This document shows positions 1 to 14,200 of a stretch of DNA of 64,000 nucleotides, piece after piece. A program made the position numbers and the translations under genes. Every line of letters starts with the position of its first letter. Position 1 is the first letter of the stretch. The DNA lies in the NCBI GenBank assembly GCA_038049695.1, contig CP142453.1, positions 126,331,001-126,395,000 of the forward strand, given 5' to 3'. The notes under the pieces are model-generated. The model did no database searches, was not told where the DNA came from, and worked only from the letters and a program-made list of their open reading frames with translations. Source of the stretch: Cinnamomum chago. Lineage: Eukaryota; Streptophyta; Magnoliopsida; Laurales; Lauraceae.

Positions 1-1570
1 ACTTCTTCAAGAGTGAGGTGATTGGGCTAAGAACCAAGCTGCCGATGCTTCTTAAATATTTAGAAAAATTGGGGTGTAAGGTTGGGAAGCTGCCAGCTTT
101 GTATTTAGGCATGCCTTTGTGCTCGGGGTGGGTAACTAAATCATTATGGAACCCAGTAGTAGAAAGGGTTAAGAGGAAGTTGTCTACATGGAAAGCAAAT
201 TACTTGTCTATCGGAGGAAGGGCCACCCTAATCAAATTAGTGTTATTGAATCTGCCAGTCTATTACTTCTCCATCTTTAAATGCCCGGCCTTAGTTATTA
301 AGAGATTGGAAAGGTTACAGAGAGAATTCTTCTGGTGTGGAAATAGTACCTAGAAGAAGCTTCACTTGGTGGATTGGGCTTCCATCTATAAACCAAAGGA
401 AGGAGGTTTGGGAATCATGCCTCTTAAGCAGATGAATCAAGCCCTATTGGGCAAATGGTTGTGGAGGATAGGAGAGGGCACAGATGACCTCTGGAGACAG
501 GTGCTGGAAAGGAAATTTAATCTTCCGAGACAAGGATGGGAAGTCCAGGAAGCCCCAACAAACTCGTCTGCAATATGGAAAGGAATCCTCTCGGGTAAGA
601 AGCTTTTCATGGAGAACATTAGAAACCAAACATGAGATTCTCTTTTGGAAAGAACGGTGGGCTGGAGAAAGGACTATGAGTACTCAATCCCGGATCTGTT
701 TAGGTGTGCGCAGGATAAGGAAGCAAAGGTCAATTCTTGTATGAATAGAATTGGTGGGAAGGTGGTTTGGTGTCCTACTTTTAGAAGGAACCTAGAGGAC
801 TATGAAGAATCTCAATTTATATCACTCCTAAACTTCCTGAATGATATAAACATCCCGAATAGTGGGGAAGATGCCACGTGTAGGAATCCTCAAAAGACGG
901 GACCTTTTCACTTTCCTCTTCCTTCAAGACTATTCTTAACAATCCGAAGGAGAAGAGTATAGTGTACAGCATATGGAAGCTGAAGGCTCCCCCAAGGGTG
1001 ATTGATCGGCTTCGGGTGGCTGGCACTCCGGAAAAGAATTCCTACTATGGATATCTTGAGGAGAGGGATGACTATAGTAAATGGCTTCCCTATGTGCTTG
1101 AGGTACGAGGAATCTGTGGACCATCTCATGCTGACTTGCAAAACAGCTCAATATATTTGGATGACAGTGGTAGGGTGGTTTGACAGTTGCTGGGCCTCCC
1201 TAATTCTCTCCTCGGGCTTTTCCAGGCTTGAAAGGCTTCATTCGGGGATCCTAGAGGCAAGGAGATGTGGAGGTTGGCATTTATTGCGGTGATCTGGACG
1301 ATATGGAAGGAAAGAAATTCTAGATGTTTTGAAGGGATAGCATCCAACGAAAGTAGTTTGGTGGAGAAAACCAAGCTTTTAGTGGCTCTCTAGGTGTCCA
1401 TCAATCCGTCTTTTAAAGAATACTCCACATATCAAATAGTGTATTAATGGAAAGAGCTGGCCTTCTCGTAAGCAGGGCCTTAGTTGGATGGTTTTGGGTT
1501 CTTGCTTTTCTTTTGTTTTCCTGCTTTCCTGTCTTAAGCTTGTCATTACTCAACTCTTATTAATCAAAGT
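1..1570 (+). mobile_element. L1-type LINE, 3' half (RT C-terminus, zf-RVT, 3' UTR), decayed
   Basis: This is the 3' part of a plant L1-like retrotransposon; the 5' end is outside the window. Residues from 18-353 match the C-terminal part of L1 reverse transcriptase (YLGMPL, LSTWK, LSIGGRATLIK motifs). The same frame continues at 366-635 after a TAG stop (KPKEGGLGI, ALLGKWLWR). A frame change near 630 follows (HEILFWKERW lies in another frame). The zinc-binding RVT-associated domain appears at 1002-1200 (CLRYEESVDHLMLTC), and the usual tail IWKERNSRCFEG lies near 1297-1345, ending with a stop at about 1391. An AT-rich 3' UTR runs to about 1570. No clear poly(A) is seen; a short (AG)n follows. 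The copy has at least two in-frame stops and two frame changes, so it is inactive. It probably sits in intron 5 of the ligase gene. Confidence 0.85.
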
Positions 1571-2700
1571 AACCATTCAGAGAGAGAGAGAGATAGTAGC
1601 ACAACACCTAAAGCAGTGGGGGTGATGGAAGTGTGCCAGAATGAGATAAAACTGTGTAACAATGAGAATTCAGAGTATGGGGATACAACATATAGAATTA
1701 CAACAGCGTACAAGCATGCATATCTTTTCCTACGAAGCAATTGTAGCATATCTTGGTGAGAACTACAAAACAAGTCTACAAAGATGATATCAATCATCAG
1801 CATCACCACTATCGTCATTGCAGTCATCATTATATCCCATCTATCTGGGGCCAGCTTGTTAGTTCTGCACTTCTTCTCCACTCAACCTTCCATAGGACTA
1901 AGTTCTACAATAACCCACTACCTAATGGCTTCTTGTCTTTTTCCTTTATGAATTGTATAGTCATTGTCTTCTCATTCCAAGAACCTAAGATCTATGTTTT
2001 TTCATTTACAGACTTAAGCTTCAACGCCCATTGAAACAGGAGTAAAGCTCCAGTGAACAACTGTGGCTAAGTAGCTCAATCATTTACAGTTTTACATTGT
2101 ATCTTTAAAACCCAAAATTAAATCAGTATCATTCAATCACAACTATCATTAGCATTTTATAAAAGCGTCTCAAAAAGCTAAATCAAATATTGCATCCAAA
2201 AATCTGCACGAGCTTTAGAAATGGGAAAGGACCCTTCAATTAGAGACAATCACACCGAGAAACTCATGAATTTACATTGTATGTGCTTTTCAGAATGTCA
2301 GTCACCGAGGATTGTTGATATTGGTTAAAATCAAATAGGTTGTAATTGTTTCAGCCCCCTGGCAAGTTTCATGCAAAATAGAGTTTACAACATTGCTCTC
2401 TTTTTTTTTTTTTTTTAAATCATCTCTGATAGTTTTCGGGAAGGAATGGCAATTGGAAAAGGCAACCCACAGGCCCAACAGCAGAGCCCATCCTCATTGT
2501 TTTCTGGAGGTAGTAAGATGACCAAAGAAAACCAAATAAGAAGTACCTCGAGAAGCCATCTCATTTTTCAGGGTGCTGCTTCAAGGCATTCATGGTTCCT
2601 ATGCACATGGTGCAAGGTTCACCTAGGCACACGTCAAAGGCTATGATGCACACACATAAGATGCATATAACAAGGAGTCAGGGACACACTAGCGGCAAGG
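1571..2700. other. Unique left flank, presumed intron 5 of the ligase gene
   Basis: This stretch lies between the L1 fragment and the left duplication breakpoint and has no counterpart in units B or C. It holds a short (AG)n at 1579-1592, a poly(T) at 2401-2416 and no exon I can recognise. I looked on the minus strand for ligase exon 6 (expected to start LIIAC, GGTSIEDLAEKFP) and did not find it, so this is most simply intron 5 sequence. The open frames here (1753-2034, 2446-2646) resemble nothing known to me. Confidence 0.4.
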
Positions 2701-2893
2701 ATTTTACAAATAAAAATGATGAATTGGATGTGATAACACATGAAGAAACTTAGCACAAGCATTCCTTATTGGCAAGTTACTGGCAAAAAGAAATAATGAA
2801 AGGCTATGTGAAAGAATGCACATAATTAGATGTGAAAGATAAAATCAATAAGCAAAAAGGAAGCAAAAACCAAAACTTTATTCTAAAACATAC

Positions 2894-5800
2894 CGGGCCA
2901 GCTGTCGTACGGTCAAGAGTGATGGCAAAGTACATTTCATTCGCAAGTGAAAGCTTTTCACACAAGTACACCTGTAAAAGTTATCGTTTTAGATTAAGAT
3001 AATTAACAAAATAATGTTGAAATAAAAGCTTTCAAATTAAATGAGAAATTACTAATATTTCCAGCGATATCATGAGGAATTTTCCATTGTGGCAAGACAG
3101 CTATTTGCAAAATAGCAACCAACCTTATAGGGCCCACTTGAATGCATCCCGATTATGGAGGAGTGGGAAGGTCTAAATTTGCCTTTTTTTATATATATTT
3201 TTGAATGATTAATCCAACAACGAGTAAAAGCTGGAAAGGTGCCAAATTGGGGTGAGTGCCTTGATAAGTGCTTAATTGTTTACAATCTAAGCCCTAATAT
3301 TTGATTTATCTTATGCTAGTCATAGTTATTTTATTTGATTTTACATATTCTTTATTGATTTTTATGCAAAGGTAAAAAGAGAAGAATTAAATCATTAATG
3401 AAGAAAAAGAAGACAACTCCAAAGTGTGTCACATGCCCAAGGGGGGTCCACATCCATTGCTAAAGGTAGAATTTCAGAATTCAGGAAGTCCTATACAAGT
3501 TAAAAGAGGAGTTCAAGAATGGAGAGAAACAAGGAGAAAAAGAAGGAAAGTTAAAAGGAAGATTTCAAGCCAAGATAGAAGTCCAAAAAGAGGGGTCCCA
3601 CATTCATTGTGCACGCACCAAATATGGGCCCACTTTTATTCTCAAGTTTTAGATTTAATTCCTTGCAATTAAAATTCAGATTTGTGGGTCCATGTGAGGA
3701 ATTGTCAAGAAGATACAAGTAAAATAAGAATTAGAAAGTGTTGCTAATTAAGAAAAGAAGACTCATATTCTAATATAATTAGGAAACATACTTATAAAGA
3801 AAGATGGAGATCTAATCATACAAGGAGAGAAGCCTAAAATGGAGGAGATTCTTCACAAAAGAAGGTTGTTTCAAGACTTATAAATAGAAAAAAAAAAAAC
3901 CTAGCCACGTCCATCAATAATACCAGCCATAAAACATCACACAAACCATCCACAAACCAGCTACAATCATCCACAAACCCTAGCAGCCATACAGCACTAT
4001 TGGGAGCACATTTGGAGCATCTTTTGGAGAGCTTTCGGAGCGAGGAAAATGGGAAAAAGCTGCTGGCAGAATTCTTCTTCTTCTTCAATATTCAGAGTTC
4101 TTATGGCTCTATTTTCTATTTTGTTTTCAATTCCAGACATGAGTAGCTAATTTTTTAGGGCTAGGGTGTAGTTGAAACCCTAGCCTAATCTATGTAGTCT
4201 CTTTTGGCATCTTTTAATTCAGATTTCAGTTTTATTAGATGAGATTCTAAACCATGATTTTAATTGATGAGTTGTGCATATGCCATGCCAACCATGCTAT
4301 GTTCAATTAATTTTAAGAGTAATTAACTTAAATTTGATTGATCTTGATGTTAAGCATCTAGGGTTTAGAACCATGAATAATCTAAGTATATGTCATGCTT
4401 AGACTCATGCATTTATCATTCCCATTGTTTTTATGCGTTATGTGTGTTTTGACTAGGACATATGCCATGCTTAGTTTTTGCATTATAATGAATAATTCAT
4501 GTAGTATGCCACTCATGAATTGGGTTTAGGGGAATAGTAATCTAGACGCATATGCCATGGTCTAGATTGATAGATATCACTAATAAAATCTGATTTTTGA
4601 TTAAAAGATAATAAGGGACATGCATAGGATTGGTTAGGGGAGTAGAAGAAACCCTAGTTCATTCATTCTCATTGTTTTCAATTTTAATATTAGTTGTGTG
4701 TTTTACATTAATTTCCATTTAGCTTTTGATAGTTTAATTTACTGTTTTTAGTAGTTTAATTCAACCTTTCATCATTCAATTGTTTCTTTTAATATTCTGA
4801 ATTTTAGTTGCTTTTGACATTGTTTTATCACGTACTTACAATTCACTACACTACATAGTGATCTTGTGCGCTTGCGAGTTTTAATTGTGTGCATACTAAT
4901 AGCTTATTTCTCGGTTGCTTGGTGCATACCATGCTTGTGCCAATTCATGGAAATAAGTGATTGTATTGTGCAGGATTCATCATGTGCGTTGTATTTGGGG
5001 TTTTCAAAGAGGTGGGCAATAAATCATGAGGAGTGAGTAGAGGAACAAAAAAGGGTACCTGGACACCCAATGGATCTGACCTCAAAAAATCACGTATTGT
5101 GCCTAAGTTGGGACCCATTTTTAACTGAGCTCTGGGTGTAGATATGGTCCACGGTGTCCATACCAACAACCTAAATGCCCAATGGCATATGTCCAGTCAT
5201 TTTATTTATATATTTACATAAGTCCTTGTGCATAAGCAAAATCTTTAGCACACCTCCCTCCGTTGGCCACCTCCCATAGTTTTACCCGGTGCATGTGGAT
5301 ATGAGGATTTGCATGTGCCCCTAGGGATTAGTTCTCGGCTGTCCAGCATTGAGTATCCCTCGGGCTTAGGGCCAAAGAATCCTAGGTTGGGCTGGGCGGG
5401 GGAGACCCTAGGTTATCAGAAAAAATAAAATAAAATCTTAAGCACATTTAGTGTGTACTTAGCAAAATAAGGCTGGAGGAAAAGGATTCTGTTAAATTAG
5501 TTAGTGACTGGTGGACGAAGATTAGTGTTTAAAGGTGGCTAGGATTTCACATATGTGAGAAATAAAAAATGTTGAAGGCTGAATTGAAAGACTGGAAGAA
5601 AGATACACGGTCAGATTGAAGATGTGAAGGTAATCTCTTTCATGACAATACAAATGATGACATTGAGGGTGTTTTTTCCCCCCTCTAACCTAAGGTGTTG
5701 ATTTTTTTATCATTTGGATTCTTTGGGAGGCATGAATATTTGGTTGACTATGTTCCATTGGAATCTCCAAGAAGATGAGATAGAGTAACTGGTTGACCTC

Positions 5801-8800
5801 TCATTGCTTCTTTAGAATGTTCATATGTTGGAACCAGGTACTGTTGTGTTTGGATCCATGCAAGAACAGTGAATTTTCTACTATTTCTATCATGAGAAGA
5901 TGATAATCACTGGGATTCTTTTGAAAGTCATGGATATTGAATGAATGCATTTTATGCTTGCAGGAGGTGAAGATTGCTCAGTGTGTAGTCATTTTTTCAA
6001 TTTGTTTGGTGTTTTAAGGGCTGTGCCGCAATCGGTGAAAGCTTTTACCAAAAGTAAGAGATCGAGCGATCGAGTTATTTTAGTCACAATTGTGAAATTG
6101 CATTGTTTGTAGTTATCCTTTGGACCCACCCAAAGTCTCAAGAGAAATGGGACTTCTCAAAATATGGCTGCATATGAATGCAAGGCCACTCTAACGACTT
6201 AATCAATGATTACCTCATGGGTGTCCTCCATTAAAGAGTTTGCAAGGGATTTGATTCATGATCTTTGGAGAGATGTTTGGCAAGGTGATGTTAAAAGTAT
6301 TCTAGCTTAATTCATCCTTGATGTTGGCCCACTGGGGTTCTGATTACCATTTTTAATCAATAATAATTTTCAGGTACCATAAAAAAAAAAGGGTTATTCC
6401 TTGAATATATAAAATATTTTGCATATAAAATAGATCATGGCATAGTTGTGAGTCTAAATCAGGTAAGGCTATGGGCCTGGGCATACAAGGTGAAATCCGG
6501 TACAGGGGCAGCTCTCGTACTGGATACCTATTGACTTACCGGTAAAGGTACTACAATGTACATGTATGTATGCATAAATTTGAGTCTAGGTCCAGGTCTG
6601 TGGACACCATAGACCAAACTGATCCTGGTCACTGGGTTTGTTTTCAATCCTAAGCGCAAGTCATGATGCTCCTGACTAGACTCCTGAATTATCTTCTTTT
6701 TGTTTTAATTGAAAGCTATGATAGCAAATCATAGATAAAAGCATCAATAAACAAGCAGAGAAAGTTGTACATAAGAAAATATAGTTTAAATTTCTTACAA
6801 GTTACAACTACATGTTTGTGTGGTGAAACTTGGTGTTACACCTGAATATATAAAAATATCTTTACCATTATTAGTTAACAAAGAGAATCAAGACTCGAGT
6901 AATTTGAAAACTTTCGAACGAAACATGAATAAACTGTATTCACAACAAAAGTAAACATTAAAGTACTATATTTAGAAATTTGAGAATGGACACAAGGCCC
7001 CATAACATTTTTTAATGGTTTTACTATAAAAAATATTACTAAAAAATATAGGGGAAAAAACATGATTTCATATAATATACTTTTTAACCTCACATTTTGG
7101 AACATTATTTGTCTGTTGCCCCTAATATTATATCTACATCTTCCAATCATCTTATGTTCCCCCTATCATACTAACGCCAAGAATTCCATTCATTTGGATA
7201 ATAGCAACATCATAAACCCAAAAGTGAGAAAGCATACCTAAAGCGGAGAGCTACTATAGATGCTACAGTTATACATACACTCTGTGCGTAGAATACTTGC
7301 CATCTATTCATTTACATTAAATCAAGATCTGGCTCAGGCCCAACACTCAAGCCTTTAATGAGAAGACTTTGATCTCCCACAACCCTTATCAGGAGGGCTC
7401 TGGAATCCTAGGCCTGGACTAATGTAGGTATGTCCATTGGTAGCACTACTGCCACTTGGCCTTTTACCCAGATGGTCCTTAGTCTGGAGTTGGCGTGAGG
7501 TCATTTTCACTTTTATACTCTAAAGAAAAAGGATTGAAGTTTTAGTCAAAAAAACGAAAAAGAAAAAAGGACCGAAGTTGAACAATGATGCCACATCAGC
7601 AGTGATTACCATTGCACTGAAAATATTGATTTAGGGCCAATTCAATGTCTCCCAAGAAGCCGACCCCAACATTGTTGGGAGTTGGGACAAGGCTTTGATG
7701 ACGACGACAATGTCTCCCTAGACGTGGACTTCAAACAAGGAAATTACAAACCATCAAATTAGTTTTCATATAGAACTACTTAAAATCTTCTGTAAAACAA
7801 TTGCAAATGATCGTTAGGCATCTATACAATTTCCAAAGTCTGAAGTTAACAGAAAAGTCAAAATTTCTAAAATGTTATTTCACTAGTCAAGTTTTACTTC
7901 TTCAGTTGTCACGATCCTATCACTACATCTACCGGATTCCAAAATGTCCAAACCAAATATAGGTCCACAACTACAGAAACAATCTGCCAAATGCTTGGGC
8001 ATGAAAGATGGGAATAGAGGATATGGCAATTTAACGTAAAGAGGTTTAATTTAATTCAAATGCCTGTAATATATGTGAACTGTTCAAAAAAAAAAAAGGT
8101 AAAGAGGCTTAACAGCACCTCTTCCGGCAACTTATAAAATGTACTTTGACAATTCATAAACTACTCTCCTCATCTTTAGTCTAGCATTGGATCAATGTAT
8201 TCATAACTTAATTTCCATTAGCAATCATAAAAACAACTTTACTTTTCAAACTACAACAATATTATTACATTTCATATAAATTTAAACTCAAATTGTTCTC
8301 AGCTGTCAAAGTGTGGATGTGCACACTTAATCTTATGACAATGACATCAGAAAAAAAAATGTATTCCATTTACAAAACAACATTCTATGTAGTATAAATG
8401 GAAGCATTTTCATATGACGTAATTTTAACTCATCATAGTAGAGTCGAGGAGAAGTTAAATATGCAAATACACTGATGGGAATAAAACAATAACAACTCAA
8501 ATTGAGCAGACGAAATAACAATTGCAGCCACAGCAGCGATAGCAACAACAACAATAATAATAATAATAGCACGCCTAACCTTGCTAACAACTTTTCCCTG
8601 GGGTCCAGTCTGTTTGGTAACAAGTATTTGCCCAAGCATCTTCCCTGGAAATGATAATGGCAACGAGTCAACAATTACTACAGTATAATATATATGAGCA
8701 ATTCTCAAAAACTCACCATTTTGCTCCCCCAACCCCCCCCCAAAAAAAAAAAAAAAAGAATTGTCACAAGTCCAAATTTGACACTCATCCAACTTTTGCT

Positions 8801-11198
8801 CACCATTCGATTGAAATCCTAAGAAAATGATGCATCTAAAACCATTAAACTTCAGGGCCATAGATCACGGTGTTCGGATGATCCAATGGAGTTGAAATTT
8901 TAAATATAGAAAGATATTATCCTCTTTACATTCCATGGTTGTAATATATAACAGTGTGCCCCAATAGGAGGGGCCCTTTTTTTTTTTCTGAAAAAAACTC
9001 CCCTGGAGTTTTCTAGCACTCCTTTATATATATAGATTGGATTGGTAAGTACTACAGTATTTCTAACATTACCAGATTAATAGGCTGTAACCATGATAGA
9101 TTTCAAAAACATCGAACATCAGGGTCTTTAAGGAGTCATTCAATATTTGATATCACCTTAGCAAATTCAGTTAAGTAGGGAAGCAACAAGTATTTTTGAG
9201 GCCCTTCTTTCTAGTATTCTAATGTCAACATCAATAGTCTAGTGCCAAACTATAGCTTGCATGTTGCCGTAGAGTTTTAGATCATATATAAGGGAAAATC
9301 TCAAATAAGGCCATAAGTTTTTGCCTTACTTCAAAAAAGGACACAAGTTTTAAAACTCTTTTCAAATTAGTCCCTAGATTTTTCAGGAAGTTTTCAATAA
9401 AGGACATTCGTCCATTTAAAGCTATTTTCCAACAACTTTTTCCTTCAAAAATTTTAAATTACCCAAATCACCCTTCATTGAAATAAAATCATCTTTTCAC
9501 TTTCTTTATATTATCTTCCTTTTCTTCACCGTATCCTCGTAGTGATCGAGGACCGTGGATGAAAATAGCAGCCGCTACATAGCATAGCGGCCGCTACAAT
9601 GCATTTAATGGCGTTCACATCTGTAGGGGCCGCTATGCCTACTATGGAGCGAGACAGATTTGTATTTTCCATAAAAATTTAAAATGTGTAATAAGACTTA
9701 TTTCTTTTCTTGTTCTCTCCAAATAACATTTCTACTCAACTCTTCTACCCTTTTATGTTTAAAAAAGCACAAAAAGCACATGATCTCGCCAAATTACAGT
9801 CAATATAGGGAGTTCTTTTCTAGGTACATCATATTAGACACCCCTTTTGGTAGAGGTATTCTTTTCTCTAGGTACTCTTAAATTTTAATTCTTGACTTCA
9901 TGCCATTTTTTTTTTTTAGCCTTTCATTAGTTTCTAAATTAGCATAACTAGCAACATGAATACATATGAAAAAAATGAACATTACAATTATTTCTATTTA
10001 TCCAGCGATACAGGATCTCATAAAATGAGGGGACCGCTACGCCCTCTTATCTTAGTTACTTTTGCAAAAAATAATAATAATAATAATAATAATACATTCT
10101 CTCATTTTCCAATACTCTAGATTTTCTACAAAATTTTCAAATTTTTTTGACCATTTTTTCAAATCACACTGCTACGCCGCTACGTAGCGTTTTGGTAGCG
10201 GGCCGCTTCCACTATTTTCATCCTTGTCAAGGACAGCTAGCATCTCCACGATGATTGGCTACTAGAACCATGTCATGGCTTTAAATGAAGGGTACTTCGG
10301 ATATCTTAAAAAAATTGAGGGAGAAAGTCACCAAAAAATATCACTAAATGGCTGGATGTCCTTAATTGAAAACTTACTGAAAAACTTAGGGACTAATTTG
10401 AAAAGTTCTAAAACTTGTGTCCTTTTTTTAAATAAGGTAAAAACTTAATGTCTTATTTGAAAATTTTCCTATATATAATAAATACCTACTGTTTAACTCC
10501 AACAATTTGGTGGAAATAAAAGACATGATTTAGTGATTATAGAGTTCTAAAATTAATAATTCCTATTGGGAATGAAGCCTTCAAGGCGCTTTTTTTTTTT
10601 TGAAAGCTAAATCAGTTTCAATACGTTGATGAGGAATAACACATGTATCCAGGGATGAAAAACATGGAACCAGACTCGCCAGAGCATCACATGCCATAAA
10701 ATGTGATGGATAGATGGGTGCCATATATCTGTAATTGAATTAACTCCTTTCCATGTTTTGGGCTCAATGTCACATCAGAGAGAGAGAGAGAGAGATTTGT
10801 TTATTCTCAAAGAAGACTACAGCCATAAAGAACAGAATGAGATGAGAGCAGAGAAAAAGGGACAAGAGGGGAAATAACCCACAAACAGAGGAAGACGGGA
10901 AGAGGAAGGGGTCGGAGAATGTGCTGGGAGGGATGAGGGGGGAGGTAAAGAAAAGCACGGCAGTGGTTAAGGCAGTCAGAGGATCCATACCAGGACTTGT
11001 GTGGAGATGATAAAGGAGAAGGAGATATACATGAGGAAGAGCTGGAAAAAACTGGAAAAGAAACGGGGAGAAATGGAGGAAATCACGGAAAGGAAAAAGA
11101 GGGGATTAAACCCTTTTGTCACAATTCAAGCACGACTTGGGCGAGACGCAAAGTCAGCCGAGTTGACTCAAACTCGGCCAATTTTTTCATCCCTTCAT

Positions 11199-11240
<42 letters not shown>

Positions 11241-14200
11241 TTTGTGCAGGTGTGTTTAAAACAGATGAAACTTCGCATTCAAAACAAAGTTTTCAGTGCA
11301 TAGAAAATGGTCATCATCTCAGGTTAAAAACTTGATATAAAGTATCAGATGCAGCCTTCATGCCATAAAGCAGACATGAAGAATATTGAATGAAATTATA
11401 TAAGAGAGATGTTTAGGGACCCGCTCATAAAATGGAACATTTACAATACTGGGGCAACTCATCTTTACTTAGAGTTGAAGGCAGTGCTGAGTAAACAGAG
11501 GTTAGTGATGCAAATGGGCTTTTGTTATGTCAATACAAGCCTATGGAAGGGATTTGTGTGAGTCATCTGAATGGCAATAGATTTGGAGATAACTCAGCCA
11601 TTCGTGTCATGAGTCAAAGGATCAGTAGAGATCATGCACATTGTTATTGGAAACCAACGATGTTATGTTGATGATGAATTGTTATTCCATCACAATCTAT
11701 AGAATTTTAGGAAATTTGAGGGTTTATAATATGCTGAGCAGGAGCTTCTTGTCCCTTACTTTTATGGTAATTGAGGTCGATTCTTGTAAAGAGCCCAACA
11801 TGAACAAAGTAATGGCCAGATGGTGCTATGCAAATCCTCAGGCTAATAATCATATGGTTTCCCATCTTCTATAATAAATTGTCTAACAATGAGACAATTA
11901 AATTAAAATTAGCCATGTCTCATTAATTCTGATCAAGTACATATACACACAGATAAATATATTTTTAGAGTAGCTGGACCTCTTCTAAGCTAAAAGTGGT
12001 CTGGCATCTAGGCCCTACCTATGATCAGTAACAACACCCTCGGCATTTAGCATGAGTTGGCACTTGCCCCACATTGACATTCATCTAACAATTACTCCAT
12101 GCTGGATTGGGTCACAGAAAATGCACTTTATCTAAGGGTGTAAAATTGTACAACTTAGAGGTCATTAATCAAGGGTTTGGGTGATTACATAGTCCGCATT
12201 TTGTTGGTCACCCATCACCCCTAGCCAATACATAGACCTTGTGATGCTCCTCTGGTTGTCATACAATATAGTGGACCCCACAGGCTGCACCCCTTATGGT
12301 TTAGCTTAAAAAAGGACCAGCCTCATTATATATAATATATTACTCATTAAAATGTGAAGTATTTCATTAGTTTTTTAGTACATGATAGAAAGCTAGCCAA
12401 TAATGCCGTTTCCAAATTCAGCATGCAATTTTTAAAGGAGAAAATAATTGAATTTAAGAGTAGATATAAAATAACCACGGTACCTGCTATTGCTTCTACC
12501 TCATCAGCTTTAACAATATGTACTCCACCCTTAAGACCACTTTGGAAAGTTCCTAAGCCCCGTCCACCAGCAAGAATTTGGCTCTTAACCACCAACTGCA
12601 TCAGAAACATAGGAAAAAGATATTCTAAACATTTCCATGCTACATTCAACTATGGGTTCTAGCTAACTTGCCTCAGAAAGTATGCTAGTAAGAACAGTTC
12701 ACCAACACCGCAGACCATAATTAGTTGATAATCACAAACTATGAGCAGTTAATTGGAAATAGCCTATAATGCATACTAAAGGTGTGTCAATGTGTTTTCT
12801 TTGCCATATCCATGAAAAACACCAGAGACATAAATAATTGAAAATCACCTACGATGCCTACTGAATACCGTAGAATCATGTTGATCCATTGAGCGACAAG
12901 AATGGGATGGTCCTTCTGCATGTGGTTTTCCTCTACTTAAGTATACTTACACGAGGAGCTTACTAGAGCCTTTAAAGTATTCATTTTACTAACATGAGTC
13001 CCATTGTGAGTTATTTTAGTAAGCCTAGGAAGGTCATCAACCACAAGTTTGAAACGAGTAAGATGGATAAGGCATAATTAGTTGTGGCACGTCTTGAACT
13101 TAGATAGGACTCAGAGTCTTATTTGACAATATTAAAACCCCATATATGAAGATTTTATAGTTTCTTAACGTTTTGAACTGACAATTGAATGAATAATGGG
13201 TTTGCATCGAAACTTGTTCCCACATGGGTTTGTTGGCTTTTACCTGTTTGTTCTCTGTGAGCCTAAAGCTTTATCACATGTTATCCTATGTGATCTAGCC
13301 ACTTTAAGCCAGATCTTGCACCCTTTTCTCCCCTAATTAAGCTTTCTACTTGATATTTAGGGCCAGTAATGCAAGCCCAAGATTTAGGGCTTGCGGTTGA
13401 AGTGCTAAAAGCACAATGGGTGCCAAAGCACATGTCCAAAGACACAATCAATCTCAGCAAAAATAATAAATGAGGACGCACCTCAATGGGAAAACCCAAT
13501 TTCATTAATCAACTCTCTGAGAAATAATTCTCTACAATGTCATATAAATAGGAAAATACAACTTAAGCTCTAAGAGACCTAATTAAAATAGGAAACCTAA
13601 TCCTAAATAACATTCTTTAAATAAAATCATAAACCAATGACCTATAATTAGTTAATAAAATAACCAAAATCTAAGTGGGCCCAACACATGTGGTCATGAG
13701 GTCTACGCTGCATCATTCTCCCCCACTTGAAAAAGAACTCGACCTCGAGTTCGGAAAATGTCCACCTGGATCAAAGATCAATATGACGAACTTCTGATTC
13801 ATCGGTTGATCTACAACTTCCGTGTAGAGCTCCATGTATAACTGCTTTTGATGAGTGAAATTTGTGTTGATATGCAATCGAACCGTTGGATGATTTACTT
13901 GTAGAATCTGCACCATCAAATCACAATATCTGACAAGTCGTTGTTGATCTCCGGATTGCCATTGGTGATCCCTAAAGACAAAATCAATTTGAGAGCTTAT
14001 GTGGGGATTATCAACAACTTGCTCTTCATCACTTGGGGTTTGCACTTGGGGGATCATTTGTACTCATAAAAGAAATTTCAAGGCCAACTGTAAATGTGGA
14101 ATCTTCTGTGTCTAATTCTGGTTGATCGGTCTGCATATCAGCTGGCACTTGTTCCTTAACACAGTATGTTATATGTGGTGACTTTTCTTCTTGAAAAGTA

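Noticed and set aside
1571-2700. Ligase exon 6 in the left flank
   Set aside because: None of the expected residues (LIIAC, GGTSIEDLAEKFP) could be read on the minus strand; the exon is probably off window.
8433-8861. A 142-residue minus-strand protein
   Set aside because: Only the 65-nt exon 4 inside it matches a protein family; the rest is intron and homopolymer translated by chance.
10997-11335. Gene with a Ser/Leu repeat
   Set aside because: The frames run through GA- and CT-rich low-complexity DNA and change between units A and B.
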